A DNA stretch of 64,000 nt from Pseudomonas sp. B33.4. GTDB lineage: Bacteria; Pseudomonadota; Gammaproteobacteria; Pseudomonadales; Pseudomonadaceae. Under the pieces are notes generated by a model, which saw nothing but the letters and a program-made list of their open reading frames with translations, was not told where the DNA came from and did not search any database. The translations under genes and the position numbers were made by a program. The DNA lies in assembly GCF_034555375.1 (NCBI RefSeq), contig NZ_CP140706.1, positions 6,024,001 through 6,088,000 of the forward strand, written 5' to 3'. This document shows, piece by piece, positions 1-8,866 of this stretch; position 1 is the first letter of the stretch, and each line of letters begins with the position of its first letter.

Positions 1-21
1 AGGGCGGAGGCGTCTGCATGA
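1..21 (+). CDS. 3' end of an upstream gene (partial)
   Basis: Frame 1 is open from the window edge and reads R-A-E-A-S-A followed by TGA at 19-21. The stop overlaps the next start codon as ATGA, which is typical of translational coupling. Only six residues are inside the window, so no function can be given. Confidence 0.5.
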   Translation, partial: RAEASA

Positions 22-197
22 AGCCGCGTCAGTCGAGTTTCTGGAAGGTGTTCAGCACGCCGATGGTGATTGCGCTGCTGAGCGCGGCGGGGTTGTTTGC
101 GGCGTTGCTTGGGGATGGGATTTGGGATGCGTTGAGCTGGGTTGGGCTGGGTGTTCCGGCCGTTCTGGCGATCAGGGGATTGTTGCTGCGCAGGTAG
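18..197 (+). CDS. small inner-membrane protein, 59 aa
   Basis: A 59-residue protein starting at the ATG that overlaps the previous stop (ATGA). It has a short basic N-terminus (MKPRQSSFWK), then two hydrophobic stretches at about residues 14-32 and 38-55, ending in an R-rich tail (RGLLLRR). This is the layout of a two-helix membrane protein with both ends in the cytoplasm. Overlap with the upstream frame suggests it is the last gene of an operon. I do not recognise its function. A REP pair follows 25 bp after the stop. Confidence 0.55.
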   Translation: MKPRQSSFWKVFSTPMVIALLSAAGLFAALLGDGIWDALSWVGLGVPAVLAIRGLLLRR

Positions 198-221
198 TTT
201 TTGTGCTGTCGGTGATGGCCT

Positions 222-314
222 CATCGCTGGCAAGCCAGCTCCCACAAGAATCTCTGCTGGGCCTGAAATGTGTGTTCACTGCAAACACCTGTGGGAGCTG
301 GCTTGCCAGCGATG
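222..314. repeat. REP pair, family A
   Basis: Two inverted copies of the 24-bp REP core that reads GTGGGAGCTGGCTTGCCAGC then GATG (left copy reversed at 222-245, right copy at 291-314), about 45 bp apart. The same core recurs at 5528 and 59924. It lies between the small membrane protein and the glutathione transferase gene. Confidence 0.9.
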
Positions 315-406
315 GCGGCCGGATGGGCGCCATAAATTCCCTCGCCAGCCATCGCGGTTCTGACTAGGCTAACCACCTGCTCTTCGACGATCACCGAGGT
401 TTGCCA

Positions 407-1036
407 ATGTCCGCCCCCAGCATGACCCTGTACCACAACACGCTCTCCCCGTTTGTGCGCAAAGTGATGGTGTTGCTGCACGAAACCGGCCAGCAGGATC
501 GCGTCGCGCTGCAAGACTGCGTGCTCAGCCCGGTCAGCCCGAGCGCCGAGCTCAACGCCGATAATCCGTTGGGCAAGATCCCCGCCCTGCGTCTGGCCGA
601 CGGCCATGTCATCCATGACAGCCGCGTGATCCTCGAATACCTCGACCAGCAGCACGTCGGCAATCCGCTGATCCCGCGCGAAGGTTCGGCGCGCTGGCGC
701 CGACTGACCCTGGCCTCGATGGCTGACGGGATCATGGATGCGTCGGTGATGGTGCGTTATGAACTGGTTCTGCGCGCACCGGAAAAGCATTGGGATGAAT
801 GGCTCGAGGCCCAGCGCGACAAGATCCGTCGCGCCCTAGCTGTGTTGGAAAAGGAAGCCATCGCCGAGCTGACCAGCCATTTCGATGTGGCGGCGATCAG
901 CGTCGCCTGTGCGCTGGGTTATCTCGATTTGCGCTTCCCGGATCTGGGTTGGCGTGAGGCCAACCCGCAATTGGCCAGCTGGTTTTTTGAGGTGAGTCAG
1001 CGACCGTCCATGATCGCCACGATGCCCAAGCCTTAA
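407..1036 (+). CDS. glutathione S-transferase family protein (YibF-like)
   Basis: A 209-aa protein with the two-domain GST plan. The N-terminal thioredoxin-like half begins MTLYHNTLSPFVRKV and carries the cis-Pro loop KIPAL and the glutathione-binding DSRVILEYL. The C-terminal half is helical. Length and sequence style match the YibF subgroup, whose physiological substrate is unknown. The frame is open from TTG 401, but ATG 407 is preferred because GAGG at 396-399 sits 7 bp upstream. It is monocistronic, with REP pairs on both sides. A general role in glutathione-dependent detoxification is inferred. Confidence 0.85.
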   Translation: MSAPSMTLYHNTLSPFVRKVMVLLHETGQQDRVALQDCVLSPVSPSAELNADNPLGKIPALRLADGHVIHDSRVILEYLDQQHVGNPLIPREGSARWRRLTLASMADGIMDASVMVRYELVLRAPEKHWDEWLEAQRDKIRRALAVLEKEAIAELTSHFDVAAISVACALGYLDLRFPDLGWREANPQLASWFFEVSQRPSMIATMPKP

Positions 1037-1060
1037 ATCGGCGGCGCCTGGTCCGGCCTC

Positions 1061-1151
1061 TTCGCGAGCAGGCTCGCTCCCACATTGTTTTTGGCTATGG
1101 CAGAAATCTCTGTTCCAACACCAATCCTGTGGGAGCGAGCCTGCTCGCGAA
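1061..1151. repeat. REP pair, family B
   Basis: Inverted copies of the core TGTGGGAGCGAGCCTGCTCG CGA (left copy reversed from 1062, right copy from 1129). It lies between the convergent GST gene and creD, where it could form a large hairpin in either transcript. Confidence 0.9.
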
Positions 1152-1235
1152 TGCACCACCTCGGTTCCGGCGGCAGCGCTGCAAAAATCAGTGTCACCAA
1201 AACCTCTACCTCCCGCTGATCTTCACGCAACCCGC

Positions 1236-2606
1236 TCATTGCATCGCCCCCACATCAAACTCCAACGGCTTCGCCGGCTTCTGCCCGATCCCGTACCAGT
1301 CCAGTTTGCGCGTCAGCACCATAAACACACCGAGCAGACCGAACAGCAACAACGAGCCCATCAGCAACGCGTAATCCTCAGCGCTCAACAAGCCATAGAG
1401 CAGGCCGTACAGGGCCGCCAATCCCGCCGAAAAACTCAAACCGTGACGCACACTGCGCAGCACGTGGCAGACGTAAAACCCGATCAATAACACACAGGCA
1501 CTGGCCGACAACAGATACGCCAAGGCAAACCCGATGTGCTCCGACAACGACAGCAGCAACAGATAAAAGAACGCCAACGCCACACCGACCAACGCGTATT
1601 GCACCGGGTGCACGGCCAGACTCTTGAGCACTTCGAAGAGGAAGAAACCGGCAAACGTCAGCACGATGAACAGCAGCGCATATTTGATCGCCCGGTCACT
1701 CTTCAGGTACTGATCCACCGGGTCGATGAAGCTCACGCCAAAGCTGCGGCCGTTGAATGCCTCGCAATCATTGCCGCTGACGCAACGGCTCATGGCGTCT
1801 TGCAGGTTGGTGGAAAAAAACGTGGTCTGCCAATCGGCGCTGAAACCCTGATCGTTGATCTCACGCTTGGCCGGCAGGAAATTGCCGATGAAACTTGGAT
1901 GCGGCCAATTCGCCGTGAGGCTGACGCTGCTGCTCTTGCCCACCGGCAGCACCTGCAACGAACCGGTGCCTTGCAGGCGCAAATCGAAACCGAAGCTCAG
2001 TTCCGTGGTTTTGCTGGTGTCGAGCAGCGGCAGCGGCACTCGCACACCCTCGCCGAGCCAGCCGACCTGGGTGCCCGGCACGAAGTCCAGACGCTGACCG
2101 TCAAGTTCCAGTTTCAGCGCGTTTTCGATGCCGCGAATGTCGCTGATACCCACCGCAAGAAACGGCGCATCGAACTGGTAATCGGTGAAATCTTCTTTGA
2201 TGCCCAATTGCGCTGGCAATGAAAAATGGCCATTGATGCGGTTGTCGGCGTGGAACAGCCGTGCTTCATAAATGCCTCGCGCACGCAGTTCGGTTTGCAC
2301 CTGGCCGTCGAGCTCGAAACGCTCCGGCAGGAAGTACAAACGGCCGCGCTCTTCGCCCGGCTCGTCGTAGCGTTGGTTGGTTTTGTCGTTGGTTTTCCAG
2401 TTGTGAACCACTTTGCGATACGGCACCACCATCACCGGCCCGCTCAGTTGCTGGCTGTAGCTGGAGCTGCGGGCGATGTCTTCAAGCACACCGTCGCGCA
2501 ACTGCTGACGGTCGTCGATGACGCCGTCGATCATCAGCAGCGGGATCAGCAACAGCAGGATCAGCACGGCGATGGCGCCGAGCTTGATGGTCAGATTCTT
2601 GTTCAT
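1236..2606 (-). CDS. creD: inner membrane protein CreD
   Basis: A 456-aa protein of the CreD family. It has an N-terminal membrane anchor (residues about 8-27), a long soluble domain (about 30-305) with no recognised enzyme motif, and about five C-terminal membrane helices (about 308-440). In enterics and Pseudomonas creD is the main output gene of the CreBC/BlrAB two-component system and affects envelope integrity and beta-lactam response. Here it is downstream of creB and creC on the same strand, separated from creC by a REP pair. I could not find a clear cre-tag (TTCAC-N6-TTCAC) just upstream, so direct CreB control is inferred from family and position. Confidence 0.92.
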   Translation of the reverse strand: MNKNLTIKLGAIAVLILLLLIPLLMIDGVIDDRQQLRDGVLEDIARSSSYSQQLSGPVMVVPYRKVVHNWKTNDKTNQRYDEPGEERGRLYFLPERFELDGQVQTELRARGIYEARLFHADNRINGHFSLPAQLGIKEDFTDYQFDAPFLAVGISDIRGIENALKLELDGQRLDFVPGTQVGWLGEGVRVPLPLLDTSKTTELSFGFDLRLQGTGSLQVLPVGKSSSVSLTANWPHPSFIGNFLPAKREINDQGFSADWQTTFFSTNLQDAMSRCVSGNDCEAFNGRSFGVSFIDPVDQYLKSDRAIKYALLFIVLTFAGFFLFEVLKSLAVHPVQYALVGVALAFFYLLLLSLSEHIGFALAYLLSASACVLLIGFYVCHVLRSVRHGLSFSAGLAALYGLLYGLLSAEDYALLMGSLLLFGLLGVFMVLTRKLDWYGIGQKPAKPLEFDVGAMQ

Positions 2607-2688
2607 GGGACTCTCCCTGTTTGGATGGGCAGAGTCTGCTGAGTGGGTGTGGGGGTTTTGTGGGGGGAATGTGGAGATTGTGTGGAAA

Positions 2689-2770
2689 GATCAAAAGATC
2701 GCAGCCTTCGGCAGCTCCTACAGGTGTACGCAACCCTATGTAGGAGCTGCCGAAGGCTGCGATCTTTTGA
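2689..2770. repeat. REP pair, family D
   Basis: Inverted copies of TGTAGGAGCTGCCGAAGGCT GCGATCTTTTGA; the left copy is reversed at about 2692-2722 and the right copy ends at 2770. It sits in the creC-creD gap, so it lies inside a likely operon and would form a hairpin in the mRNA. Confidence 0.9.
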
Positions 2771-2775
2771 CGGAA

Positions 2776-4194
2776 TCAAGGCAAGCGCAATGTCACTTCA
2801 ACCCCGTTTTCGACATTGCGAATCTGCATCGACCCACCATGCAACTTGACCACCTCTTCGACGAAGTTAAGCCCCAACCCGGTGCTTTTGCGCCCACTGT
2901 CCGGTCGCGGCAATGAGTAGAAGCGCTCGGTCAAACGCGGCAAGGCGTAGTCAGGAATCGGCGCCGTTTCATTGAACAATCGAAATTCGGTCTGCTCGCC
3001 AACCCGCTCGGCACTGAAACGCAGCAGCCCCTGAAACGGGGTGAAATCGAGCGCATTCTCCAGCAGATTACCCAACGCCTGACGCAACAGAAAAGGCTCG
3101 CCAATCAACAGCAGATCTGCCGCAATCGCCTGTTCGATGCGCAGCTTTTTACCTTCAATCCGCGCCGCCTGCCCTTGCTGCAACTCATCGACCAACACGG
3201 CCAAAGGCACGGCGACCCGCTCTTCAAGACCCTGGCGCTGTTCCACCTGCGCCAGATTCAACAACCGTTCGATCAACTGCTGCATCCGCGCACTTTCGCT
3301 GTCGATGTTGCCGACAAAGCGCAATCGCTGAACCGGCGGCATGTCGCCTTGCAGCAACTCCGCCGCGCCACGAATCGCTGCCAGCGGACTTTTCAGTTCA
3401 TGAGTCAGCGTGTGCACATAACGCTCGACGTAGGCCTTGCCTTCCAGTTGCGTGCGCATCTGCTCCAGGGCGGTGGCGAGCTGTTCCAGTTCGCCGCCCC
3501 GGTAATGCGGCACCTCAACGCGCCGACCTTCGCTCACCGCTTGGGCATAACCGGTCAGACGGTGCAGCGCACGGCTCAGCCACCACGACAGCAATGCGCC
3601 AAAGAGCAGACCGAGTCCGATCAGACCGGCACCGTAAAACAGCAAGCGCCGCTCGGTGCGATCGACATAAGGCTGCAATGAGCTGTTGGGTTTGGCCACG
3701 GTGACCACACCGATGATCTTGCCGTTATCGCGGATCGGCGCGCCGACGTGCATCACTGACGAACTCGCGTCATCCGGATCGCTGCGGCTCGAACGTGCGC
3801 CGTACTCACCGCGCAGGGTCAGGTAGACGTCATTCCAGCGCGAGTAATCCTGACCGACCGCGACGCCACTGGAATCGAGCACGACGATGCCTTTGGCGTC
3901 AGTCACGTAGATGCGGTGGTTGACCTGATTTTTCGGCAAGCCCCAGATGGTCGCTTGCGGCTGGCGCTCGCCATACGCACGCAGCAACTCGGGCCAGCGG
4001 TTCTCGCTAAGGGTGCCAGCCTTGAAATCGTCACGGAGGATTTCTGCCATCAGGTTGGCGGTATCGACCAGGGTTTCTTCGGTGGACTGGCGCACGCCGG
4101 GACGGATTTCTTCCATCACCGTGTTGAGCACGAAATAACCGGTCAGGCCGACAAACAGCACATACACCAGAAAGATCCGCAGCCCCAGCGACAT
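2776..4194 (-). CDS. creC: two-component sensor histidine kinase CreC
   Basis: A 472-aa membrane kinase. It has TM1 at about 7-26, a periplasmic PAS/Cache-like sensor of about 150 residues, TM2 at about 183-206 and a HAMP linker. A HisKA domain follows with the phospho-acceptor near His265 (THELKSPLAA), then a HATPase domain with N-box (LGNLLENALDFTP) and G-box (STGLGLNFVEEV). CreC phosphorylates CreB. In Pseudomonas the pair (also called BlrAB) responds to peptidoglycan stress and influences beta-lactamase expression. The start overlaps the creB stop by one base (4194), so translation is probably coupled. Confidence 0.93.
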   Translation of the reverse strand: MSLGLRIFLVYVLFVGLTGYFVLNTVMEEIRPGVRQSTEETLVDTANLMAEILRDDFKAGTLSENRWPELLRAYGERQPQATIWGLPKNQVNHRIYVTDAKGIVVLDSSGVAVGQDYSRWNDVYLTLRGEYGARSSRSDPDDASSSVMHVGAPIRDNGKIIGVVTVAKPNSSLQPYVDRTERRLLFYGAGLIGLGLLFGALLSWWLSRALHRLTGYAQAVSEGRRVEVPHYRGGELEQLATALEQMRTQLEGKAYVERYVHTLTHELKSPLAAIRGAAELLQGDMPPVQRLRFVGNIDSESARMQQLIERLLNLAQVEQRQGLEERVAVPLAVLVDELQQGQAARIEGKKLRIEQAIAADLLLIGEPFLLRQALGNLLENALDFTPFQGLLRFSAERVGEQTEFRLFNETAPIPDYALPRLTERFYSLPRPDSGRKSTGLGLNFVEEVVKLHGGSMQIRNVENGVEVTLRLP

Positions 4195-4874
4195 CAGCTG
4201 TGCCCCGGGCTGTAACTGTAACCGAGGCCACGATGGGTCTGGATCGGCTCGGCCTCGGCACGCACCAGCCGCAGTTTGGCGCGTACGCTTTTGATGTGGC
4301 TGTCGATGCTGCGCTCGTAGCCGGCGTCGGCGGCGACGCCTAGCGCATCAAGTAATTGTTCGCGGCTGAACACACGCTCGGGTTGTTCGAGCAGGCATTG
4401 CAACAGGCGGAATTCATGGCGGGTCAGGCTCAGGTTCTGGCCGCGATAACTGATTTGCACACGTTCAGGATCGACCCGAAACAGCGCTGAAGTGGCTTCA
4501 ATCGTGGGGCGCGGCGCCATGCGTTTAAGGATGGCCTTCACCCGCGCCGCGACTTCACGCGGGCTGAATGGCTTGACCACATAGTCGTCGGCACCAATTT
4601 CCAGGCCCACCACGCGATCAATCTCGGCATCCCGGGCACTCAGGAACAGCACCGGCACCTCGCTGAAGCGCCGCAGTTGTTTGCAGGTTTCGAAACCGCT
4701 GATGTCCGGCAGGCCGATGTCGAGGATGATCAGATCGGCCGGGGTTTGCCGCTGATGTTCAAGCGCCGCCGCGCCTAGGCTCAGCCACGTGGTGCCGAAC
4801 CCCTCGCCTTGCAGGGCGAAAATCAGCGTGTCGGCAATCGCCGCTTCGTCTTCGACAATCAGGATATGAGGCAT
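4194..4874 (-). CDS. creB: response regulator CreB
   Basis: A 226-aa OmpR/PhoB-type regulator. The receiver domain has the acidic pair EDE at 8-10, phospho-acceptor Asp52 (ILDIGLPD), the conserved Ser (LFLSARD) and Lys (VVKPFSPRE). The C-terminal winged helix contains LTRHEFRLLQ and the YERSIDSHIKSVRAKL recognition region. It is the first gene of creB-creC-creD. The 68-bp gap behind it holds a small inverted repeat, TGACGT-t-ACGTCA at 4920-4932, which may be an operator or part of the promoter. Confidence 0.93.
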   Translation of the reverse strand: MPHILIVEDEAAIADTLIFALQGEGFGTTWLSLGAAALEHQRQTPADLIILDIGLPDISGFETCKQLRRFSEVPVLFLSARDAEIDRVVGLEIGADDYVVKPFSPREVAARVKAILKRMAPRPTIEATSALFRVDPERVQISYRGQNLSLTRHEFRLLQCLLEQPERVFSREQLLDALGVAADAGYERSIDSHIKSVRAKLRLVRAEAEPIQTHRGLGYSYSPGHS

Positions 4875-4942
4875 GGCGTCCGAGCCCGTGGGTTAAGTGC
4901 GCGAACGGTGCCCCAAGCCTGACGTTACGTCAATGAGACCAC

Positions 4943-5446
4943 TTAGCAGTCCGGCTTGTCGGCCGTGAAACGCCGCGCCGGATTCACTGCCGCACCGAAT
5001 TCGCGCAAGGCCTTGGCACCGATCAGCAGCGGATAGTTGAAGTTGCTGCGGTCGGTCAGGTTGACCTCAACGGTACGCTTGACGTTGCCCAGGCACAGCT
5101 CCAGATCGACCACTGGCCGCTTGGCGACTTCGGTGCTTTCGCCCTCGTCCTCTTCGTCCGAGCGGCTCTTGATCTTGCTGATCCGCGCGACCTTGTGTTC
5201 GTAGACCTTGTTGCTGGCGTCCTTGGTCCCGAGGCGGAACCGTACCCATTCATCACCATCGCGGGTGAAGGTCTCGATGTCCTTGGCCGACAGCGAGGCG
5301 GTCAGTGCGCCGGTGTCCATCTTGGCCTTGAGCACTTCACCGCCGATTTCCGGCAGCGCGATGTATTCGTAGCGCCCGTACAGGGTCGGCTCGGCGGCCA
5401 TGACCGGCAGGGCGACGAGGGCAAACAGTGCAAGGAGGGATTTCAC
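4943..5446 (-). CDS. retropepsin-like / RimK-associated aspartic protease family protein
   Basis: A 167-aa protein with an N-terminal signal peptide (MKSLLALFALVALPVMAAE). The mature part carries a single aspartic-protease-like motif, MDTGALTAS (Asp-Thr-Gly), and belongs to the family annotated as ATP-dependent zinc protease / RimK-associated. One DTG per chain implies a dimer if it is active. A charged segment (RSDEEDEGEST) interrupts the beta-sheet region. Its location would be periplasmic. It is transcribed toward creB and its stop is 68 bp upstream of the creB start, so readthrough into cre is possible. The substrate is unknown. Confidence 0.8.
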   Translation of the reverse strand: MKSLLALFALVALPVMAAEPTLYGRYEYIALPEIGGEVLKAKMDTGALTASLSAKDIETFTRDGDEWVRFRLGTKDASNKVYEHKVARISKIKSRSDEEDEGESTEVAKRPVVDLELCLGNVKRTVEVNLTDRSNFNYPLLIGAKALREFGAAVNPARRFTADKPDC

Positions 5447-5527
5447 GTAAGGGGCTTCCTTGGAAAATGAGGGCGGCAGACTGGGATTTTAGACACCCAT
5501 TGAGTCATTGGTTCGCCCGTGGAACCG

Positions 5528-5620
5528 CATCGCTGGCAAGCCAGCTCCCACAGGGATTTGGGGCGTGTTGAATATTTGTGAACAACACATAACCTTGTGG
5601 GAGCTGGCTTGCCAGCGATG
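5528..5620. repeat. REP pair, family A
   Basis: Inverted copies of the GTGGGAGCTGGCTTGCCAGC GATG core (reversed at 5528-5551, direct at 5597-5620), in the 306-bp gap between the divergent protease and acyltransferase genes. The rest of this gap should hold both promoters; nothing else specific was seen. Confidence 0.9.
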
Positions 5621-5752
5621 AGGCCAGCACATTCAACACAATATCTGGCACCAGCATACCGGTCCAAAAGTGAAACATTCGTCACCACCGATTTGGCCTG
5701 CCGCGCGAAGCTGCTTATCATGGCGCGCCCATCCGTTTGCAAAGAGTTGCTT

Positions 5753-6640
5753 ATGCGCCGCCTGCTCACCGGCTGTTTCGTCACCTTGCTGCTGTTGCTC
5801 AACACCCTGATCCTGATCGGGCCGTTGCTGGTGTTTGCCCTGCTCAAACTGGTTGCACCGGGCCGCTGGCGCGACTACGCGTCGTGGGCGGTGATGTGGA
5901 TCGCCGAGACCTGGGCCGAGATCGACAAGCTGATTTTCCGTCTGTGCATTCCCACCCAATGGGACATTCGCGGCGGCGAAGGCCTGCGCGGCGACACGTC
6001 TTATCTGGTGATCAGCAATCACCAGTCGTGGGTCGATATTCCGGCGCTGATCCAGACGCTCAACCGGCGCACACCGTTCTTCAAATTCTTCCTCAAGAAA
6101 GAGCTGATCTGGGTGCCGTTTCTGGGGCTGGCGTGGTGGGCGCTGGATTACCCGTTCATGAAGCGCTACACCAAAGCGTTTCTGGCCAAGCACCCGGAAC
6201 TGGCCGGCAAGGATCTGGAAATCACCAGACAGGCCTGCGAGCTGTTCAAGCGTCAGCCCGTGACCGTGGTGAATTATCTGGAAGGCACGCGCTACACCGC
6301 CGCGAAAAGTGCCGAGCAACAATCACCGTTCAACCACTTGCTCAAGCCCAAGGCCGGCGGCGTGGCGTTTGTATTGGCGGCGATGGGTGAACAGCTGGAT
6401 GCGATTCTCGACGTCACCGTGGTTTATCCACAGGCGAAAATCCCGGGCTTCTGGGATTTGATCAGCGGCAACGTGCCGCGCGTGATCATCGACATCAAGA
6501 CCCGTGAACTCGCCCCGGCGCTGTGGCAGGGCGATTACGAAAACGATCCGGTGTTTCGCGAGAAGGTCCAGAACTGGGTCAACCAGCTCTGGAACGAGAA
6601 AGATCAGCGCATCGCCGAACTGCGCAGCGAGCGCCGCTGA
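5753..6640 (+). CDS. YihG-like lysophospholipid acyltransferase
   Basis: A 295-aa membrane acyltransferase of the PlsC superfamily. A hydrophobic N-terminal anchor (about 5-33) is followed by the catalytic NHQSWVD motif (HX4D, residues 89-95), the FLKKEL substrate-binding block and EGTRYT at about residue 180. Length and motifs match the E. coli YihG group, which remodels acyl chains of lysophospholipids. The frame extends to 5597 inside the REP, but ATG 5753 is chosen because AAAGAG lies 8-12 bp upstream and the protein then begins at the membrane anchor. ATG 5720 is an alternative. Confidence 0.85.
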   Translation: MRRLLTGCFVTLLLLLNTLILIGPLLVFALLKLVAPGRWRDYASWAVMWIAETWAEIDKLIFRLCIPTQWDIRGGEGLRGDTSYLVISNHQSWVDIPALIQTLNRRTPFFKFFLKKELIWVPFLGLAWWALDYPFMKRYTKAFLAKHPELAGKDLEITRQACELFKRQPVTVVNYLEGTRYTAAKSAEQQSPFNHLLKPKAGGVAFVLAAMGEQLDAILDVTVVYPQAKIPGFWDLISGNVPRVIIDIKTRELAPALWQGDYENDPVFREKVQNWVNQLWNEKDQRIAELRSERR

Positions 6641-6641
6641 A

Positions 6642-7199
6642 TCAGCTACCGGTGCCAGCGCCCCAGATGCTACCCAGACTTTGCAGCAGCGGGCCGCCAA
6701 CGCCCTGGTCACCCAGATACTTGAGCAGCACCGGGGCAAACTGGCCGACCATGCCGCTGTCCATCCCCAACGCACCGAAGGCATTGTTCAGGTCATTGGT
6801 GTCCTTGACGTTGCCCAGGGCGTTTTCCAGACCGGCTGATTTACCGGACTGACCGAGCAACCCGCTCAACGCCGCCAGATTACCGCTACCGCCCGACAGC
6901 TTATCGATGCCCGGCACTTCCTTGGCCAACTGCGAATAATCGGTGCTGCTCAATTGGTTCTTGGCCAGGCCAAGCATGGCGCTGGTGCCGCCGACGGCTT
7001 GCTGCGGGGTAACCCCCAGACCGGTGACGGCTTGCAGCAGACCGGCGGTTTCCGAAGTCGGTGCGGCGGCGGTGGCCGCGTTGCCGCCCTGCATGCTCGA
7101 AGCCGCCTTGGTCACGTCATCCAGACTGAAACCGGCGAATACCGGGCTGGCCGCAAGGGTCATCAGTGAAGCCAAGGCAATACCGCGTGAAATCTTCAT
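6642..7199 (-). CDS. DUF2780 family secreted protein
   Basis: A 185-aa protein with a clear signal peptide (MKISRGIALASLMTLAASPVFA). The mature part is rich in Gly, Ala, Ser and Leu, with amphipathic helices and repeated L-G-x-S/G turns (ALSGLLGQSGKSAGLENALG). This matches the DUF2780 family (VcgC/VcgE-like), for which no function is established. It is transcribed toward the acyltransferase gene, ending 1 bp from it. It is divergent from the ECF sigma gene; the shared gap may hold promoters for both. Confidence 0.75.
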   Translation of the reverse strand: MKISRGIALASLMTLAASPVFAGFSLDDVTKAASSMQGGNAATAAAPTSETAGLLQAVTGLGVTPQQAVGGTSAMLGLAKNQLSSTDYSQLAKEVPGIDKLSGGSGNLAALSGLLGQSGKSAGLENALGNVKDTNDLNNAFGALGMDSGMVGQFAPVLLKYLGDQGVGGPLLQSLGSIWGAGTGS

Positions 7200-7430
7200 T
7201 CAGACATCCTCTTGCGCTGTGAGAACCACCCGTTGATTGGGCAGCGAAACTGCCGGTTTGACCGGGTATCCGCCGGCATGTTCCGGCGCGGCGCATCCAT
7301 TTTCATCCGGTATGCGTATATAAAACGTGAAATCCCGGACACCCTCGCGATGAATGGCACAACCGCTGTCGCTGAACTAGCCTGTGAACAGTCCGAGTCT
7401 CGCCCTCGCGCGCTCACCCTTGCCTGGAGA

Positions 7431-7985
7431 GTGGTCATTTCCATCGCCGACGCCGATCAGCTGCGACAGTTGTTGGCCCAGTGTTCACTGGGTGATCGTC
7501 GCGCCTTCGAAACGCTCTATCGCAGCGTCGGCCCGCGCCTGCATGGCGTCGCGCTGCGCTTCATGGGCCGCGCCGATCTGGCCGAAGAGGTGCTGCAGGA
7601 AGCCTTCGTGCGCATCTGGAACAACGCCTCGCGCTACGAAGCGCACCTGTCGGCACCGCTGACCTGGATGATCAACATCACCCGCAATCAAGCCATCGAC
7701 CAGTTGCGCAAACATCGTGACCGGCCATTGACCGATCTCGAACAGGACGCGCTGCCGGACGAAAGTCCCTCCGCTCACGACCAACTGAACAGCGCCCGCG
7801 AGGCTCAGACGTTGAACCGCTGTCTGGATACCCTTGAAAGCATGCAGCGCCAATCGATCACCGTGGCCTACTTCCAGGGATTGTCGTGCACGGAACTCGC
7901 CGAACACCTGGCCACACCACTGGGGACGGTGAAATCGTGGATCCGCCGTGGCATGGAACGTCTGCGCCGGTGCCTTGAATCATGA
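7431..7985 (+). CDS. ECF-type RNA polymerase sigma factor (SigK-like)
   Basis: About 184 aa. Region 2 contains the -10 recognition helix (RADLAEEVLQEAFVRIWNNA) and region 4 the helix-turn-helix (CTELAEHLATPLGTVKSWIRRGMERLR). The next gene overlaps by 4 bp and is an anti-sigma factor of the RskA type, so this is a self-contained sigma/anti-sigma unit. The start is uncertain: GTG 7431 is directly abutted by GGAGA, so an AUU start at 7437 would be better spaced. ATG 7350 would add 27 residues and has no visible ribosome site. The signal and regulon are unknown. Confidence 0.87.
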   Translation: MVISIADADQLRQLLAQCSLGDRRAFETLYRSVGPRLHGVALRFMGRADLAEEVLQEAFVRIWNNASRYEAHLSAPLTWMINITRNQAIDQLRKHRDRPLTDLEQDALPDESPSAHDQLNSAREAQTLNRCLDTLESMQRQSITVAYFQGLSCTELAEHLATPLGTVKSWIRRGMERLRRCLES

Positions 7986-8656
7986 ACTACCAGACCCCTG
8001 CCCTGCGCCGCGCCCTCGCCGCCGATTACGCCATCGGGTTGATGGCTGCGCCTGCGCGGCGGCGGTTTGAACAATTGCTGCTGGACGACGCGGTGTTGCG
8101 AGCTGAAGTGGCGCAATGGCAGGAAACACTGGTGAGTCTCACAGAATCTCTGCCGGAGCATCCGGTGCCCGATCGCGTCTGGCATGGCATCACCGCGCGG
8201 ATCGAACCGCAAGTGCTGCATGTTCCCGAGAAGCGACCGTTCTGGAACTGGTTACGCGTCACCGCGGCACTGTGTTCGATCGTGGTGTTGGTCTTCCTCA
8301 GCTCGCTTTACAACCGCGACGACGCCCGCTACCGCGCCACGCTGCTGACAGCCGATGCGCAACCGGCGCTGAAGGTCGAGGCGCATGCGGATTATCTGCA
8401 AGTCGAGCCGCTGACGCTGGCGGCGGTTGATGCGGATCGTAGCCTGGAACTGTGGGCGATTCCGGCTGACGGCAAACCGATTTCCCTCGGCGTTATTCCG
8501 GCGGGTGGCAAAGGCAAGGTTGAGCTGAGCGAGGTGCAGAAAGCGTTGATCGGTAAACCGATTGCGCTGGCGGTCAGTCTTGAGCCTAAAGGTGGTTCGC
8601 CGACCGGACAGCCGACTGGGCAGGTGCTGTATCAAGGGACGTTGGCGACCCTTTGA
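7982..8656 (+). CDS. anti-sigma factor, RskA/ChrR-like membrane protein
   Basis: A 224-aa protein. An N-terminal sigma-binding helical domain (DYAIGLMAAPARRRFEQLL, about 13-31) precedes a single transmembrane helix (about 94-112, VTAALCSIVVLVFLSSLY) and a periplasmic RskA-C domain of about 110 residues with the usual LELWAIPADGKPISLGVIPAGG motif. It overlaps the sigma gene (ATGA at 7982) and should hold it at the membrane until released. Confidence 0.87.
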   Translation: MNYQTPALRRALAADYAIGLMAAPARRRFEQLLLDDAVLRAEVAQWQETLVSLTESLPEHPVPDRVWHGITARIEPQVLHVPEKRPFWNWLRVTAALCSIVVLVFLSSLYNRDDARYRATLLTADAQPALKVEAHADYLQVEPLTLAAVDADRSLELWAIPADGKPISLGVIPAGGKGKVELSEVQKALIGKPIALAVSLEPKGGSPTGQPTGQVLYQGTLATL

Positions 8657-8663
8657 AGCAAAG

Positions 8664-8840
8664 CCCCTCACCCTAGCCCTCTCCCAGAGGGAGAGAGGAC
8701 TGACCGTGGGATATTTGCGCAATACACCGACTTGAAAGACTTGCGTTGAATCCATAGTCGACTCGATCTTTCAGGTCGATATACGACGCAAGACACCTCG
8801 GTCGGCCCCCTCTCCCTCGGGGAGAGGGCTGGGGTGAGGG
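8664..8840. repeat. CCCTCACCC-ended intergenic repeat, copy 1
   Basis: Ends are CCCCTCACCCTAGCCCTCTC (left) and the complementary GGAGAGGGCTGGGGTGAGGG (right), each followed inward by a short CTCTCCC/GGGAGAG hairpin. The core carries TCGATCTTTCAGGTCGAT, shared with copy 8 (50213). It is a MITE-like element of about 177 bp without coding capacity. Confidence 0.8.
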
Positions 8841-8866
8841 TAGCTTTTGACTTTGCCTTCCCACAA

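Noticed and set aside
122..367. Two short plus-strand frames across the first REP pair
   Set aside because: They overlap the 59-aa gene and the REP and have no ribosome site.
2607..2690. CreB-binding cre-tag before creD
   Set aside because: I looked for TTCAC-N6-TTCAC on the minus strand just upstream of creD and found no match.
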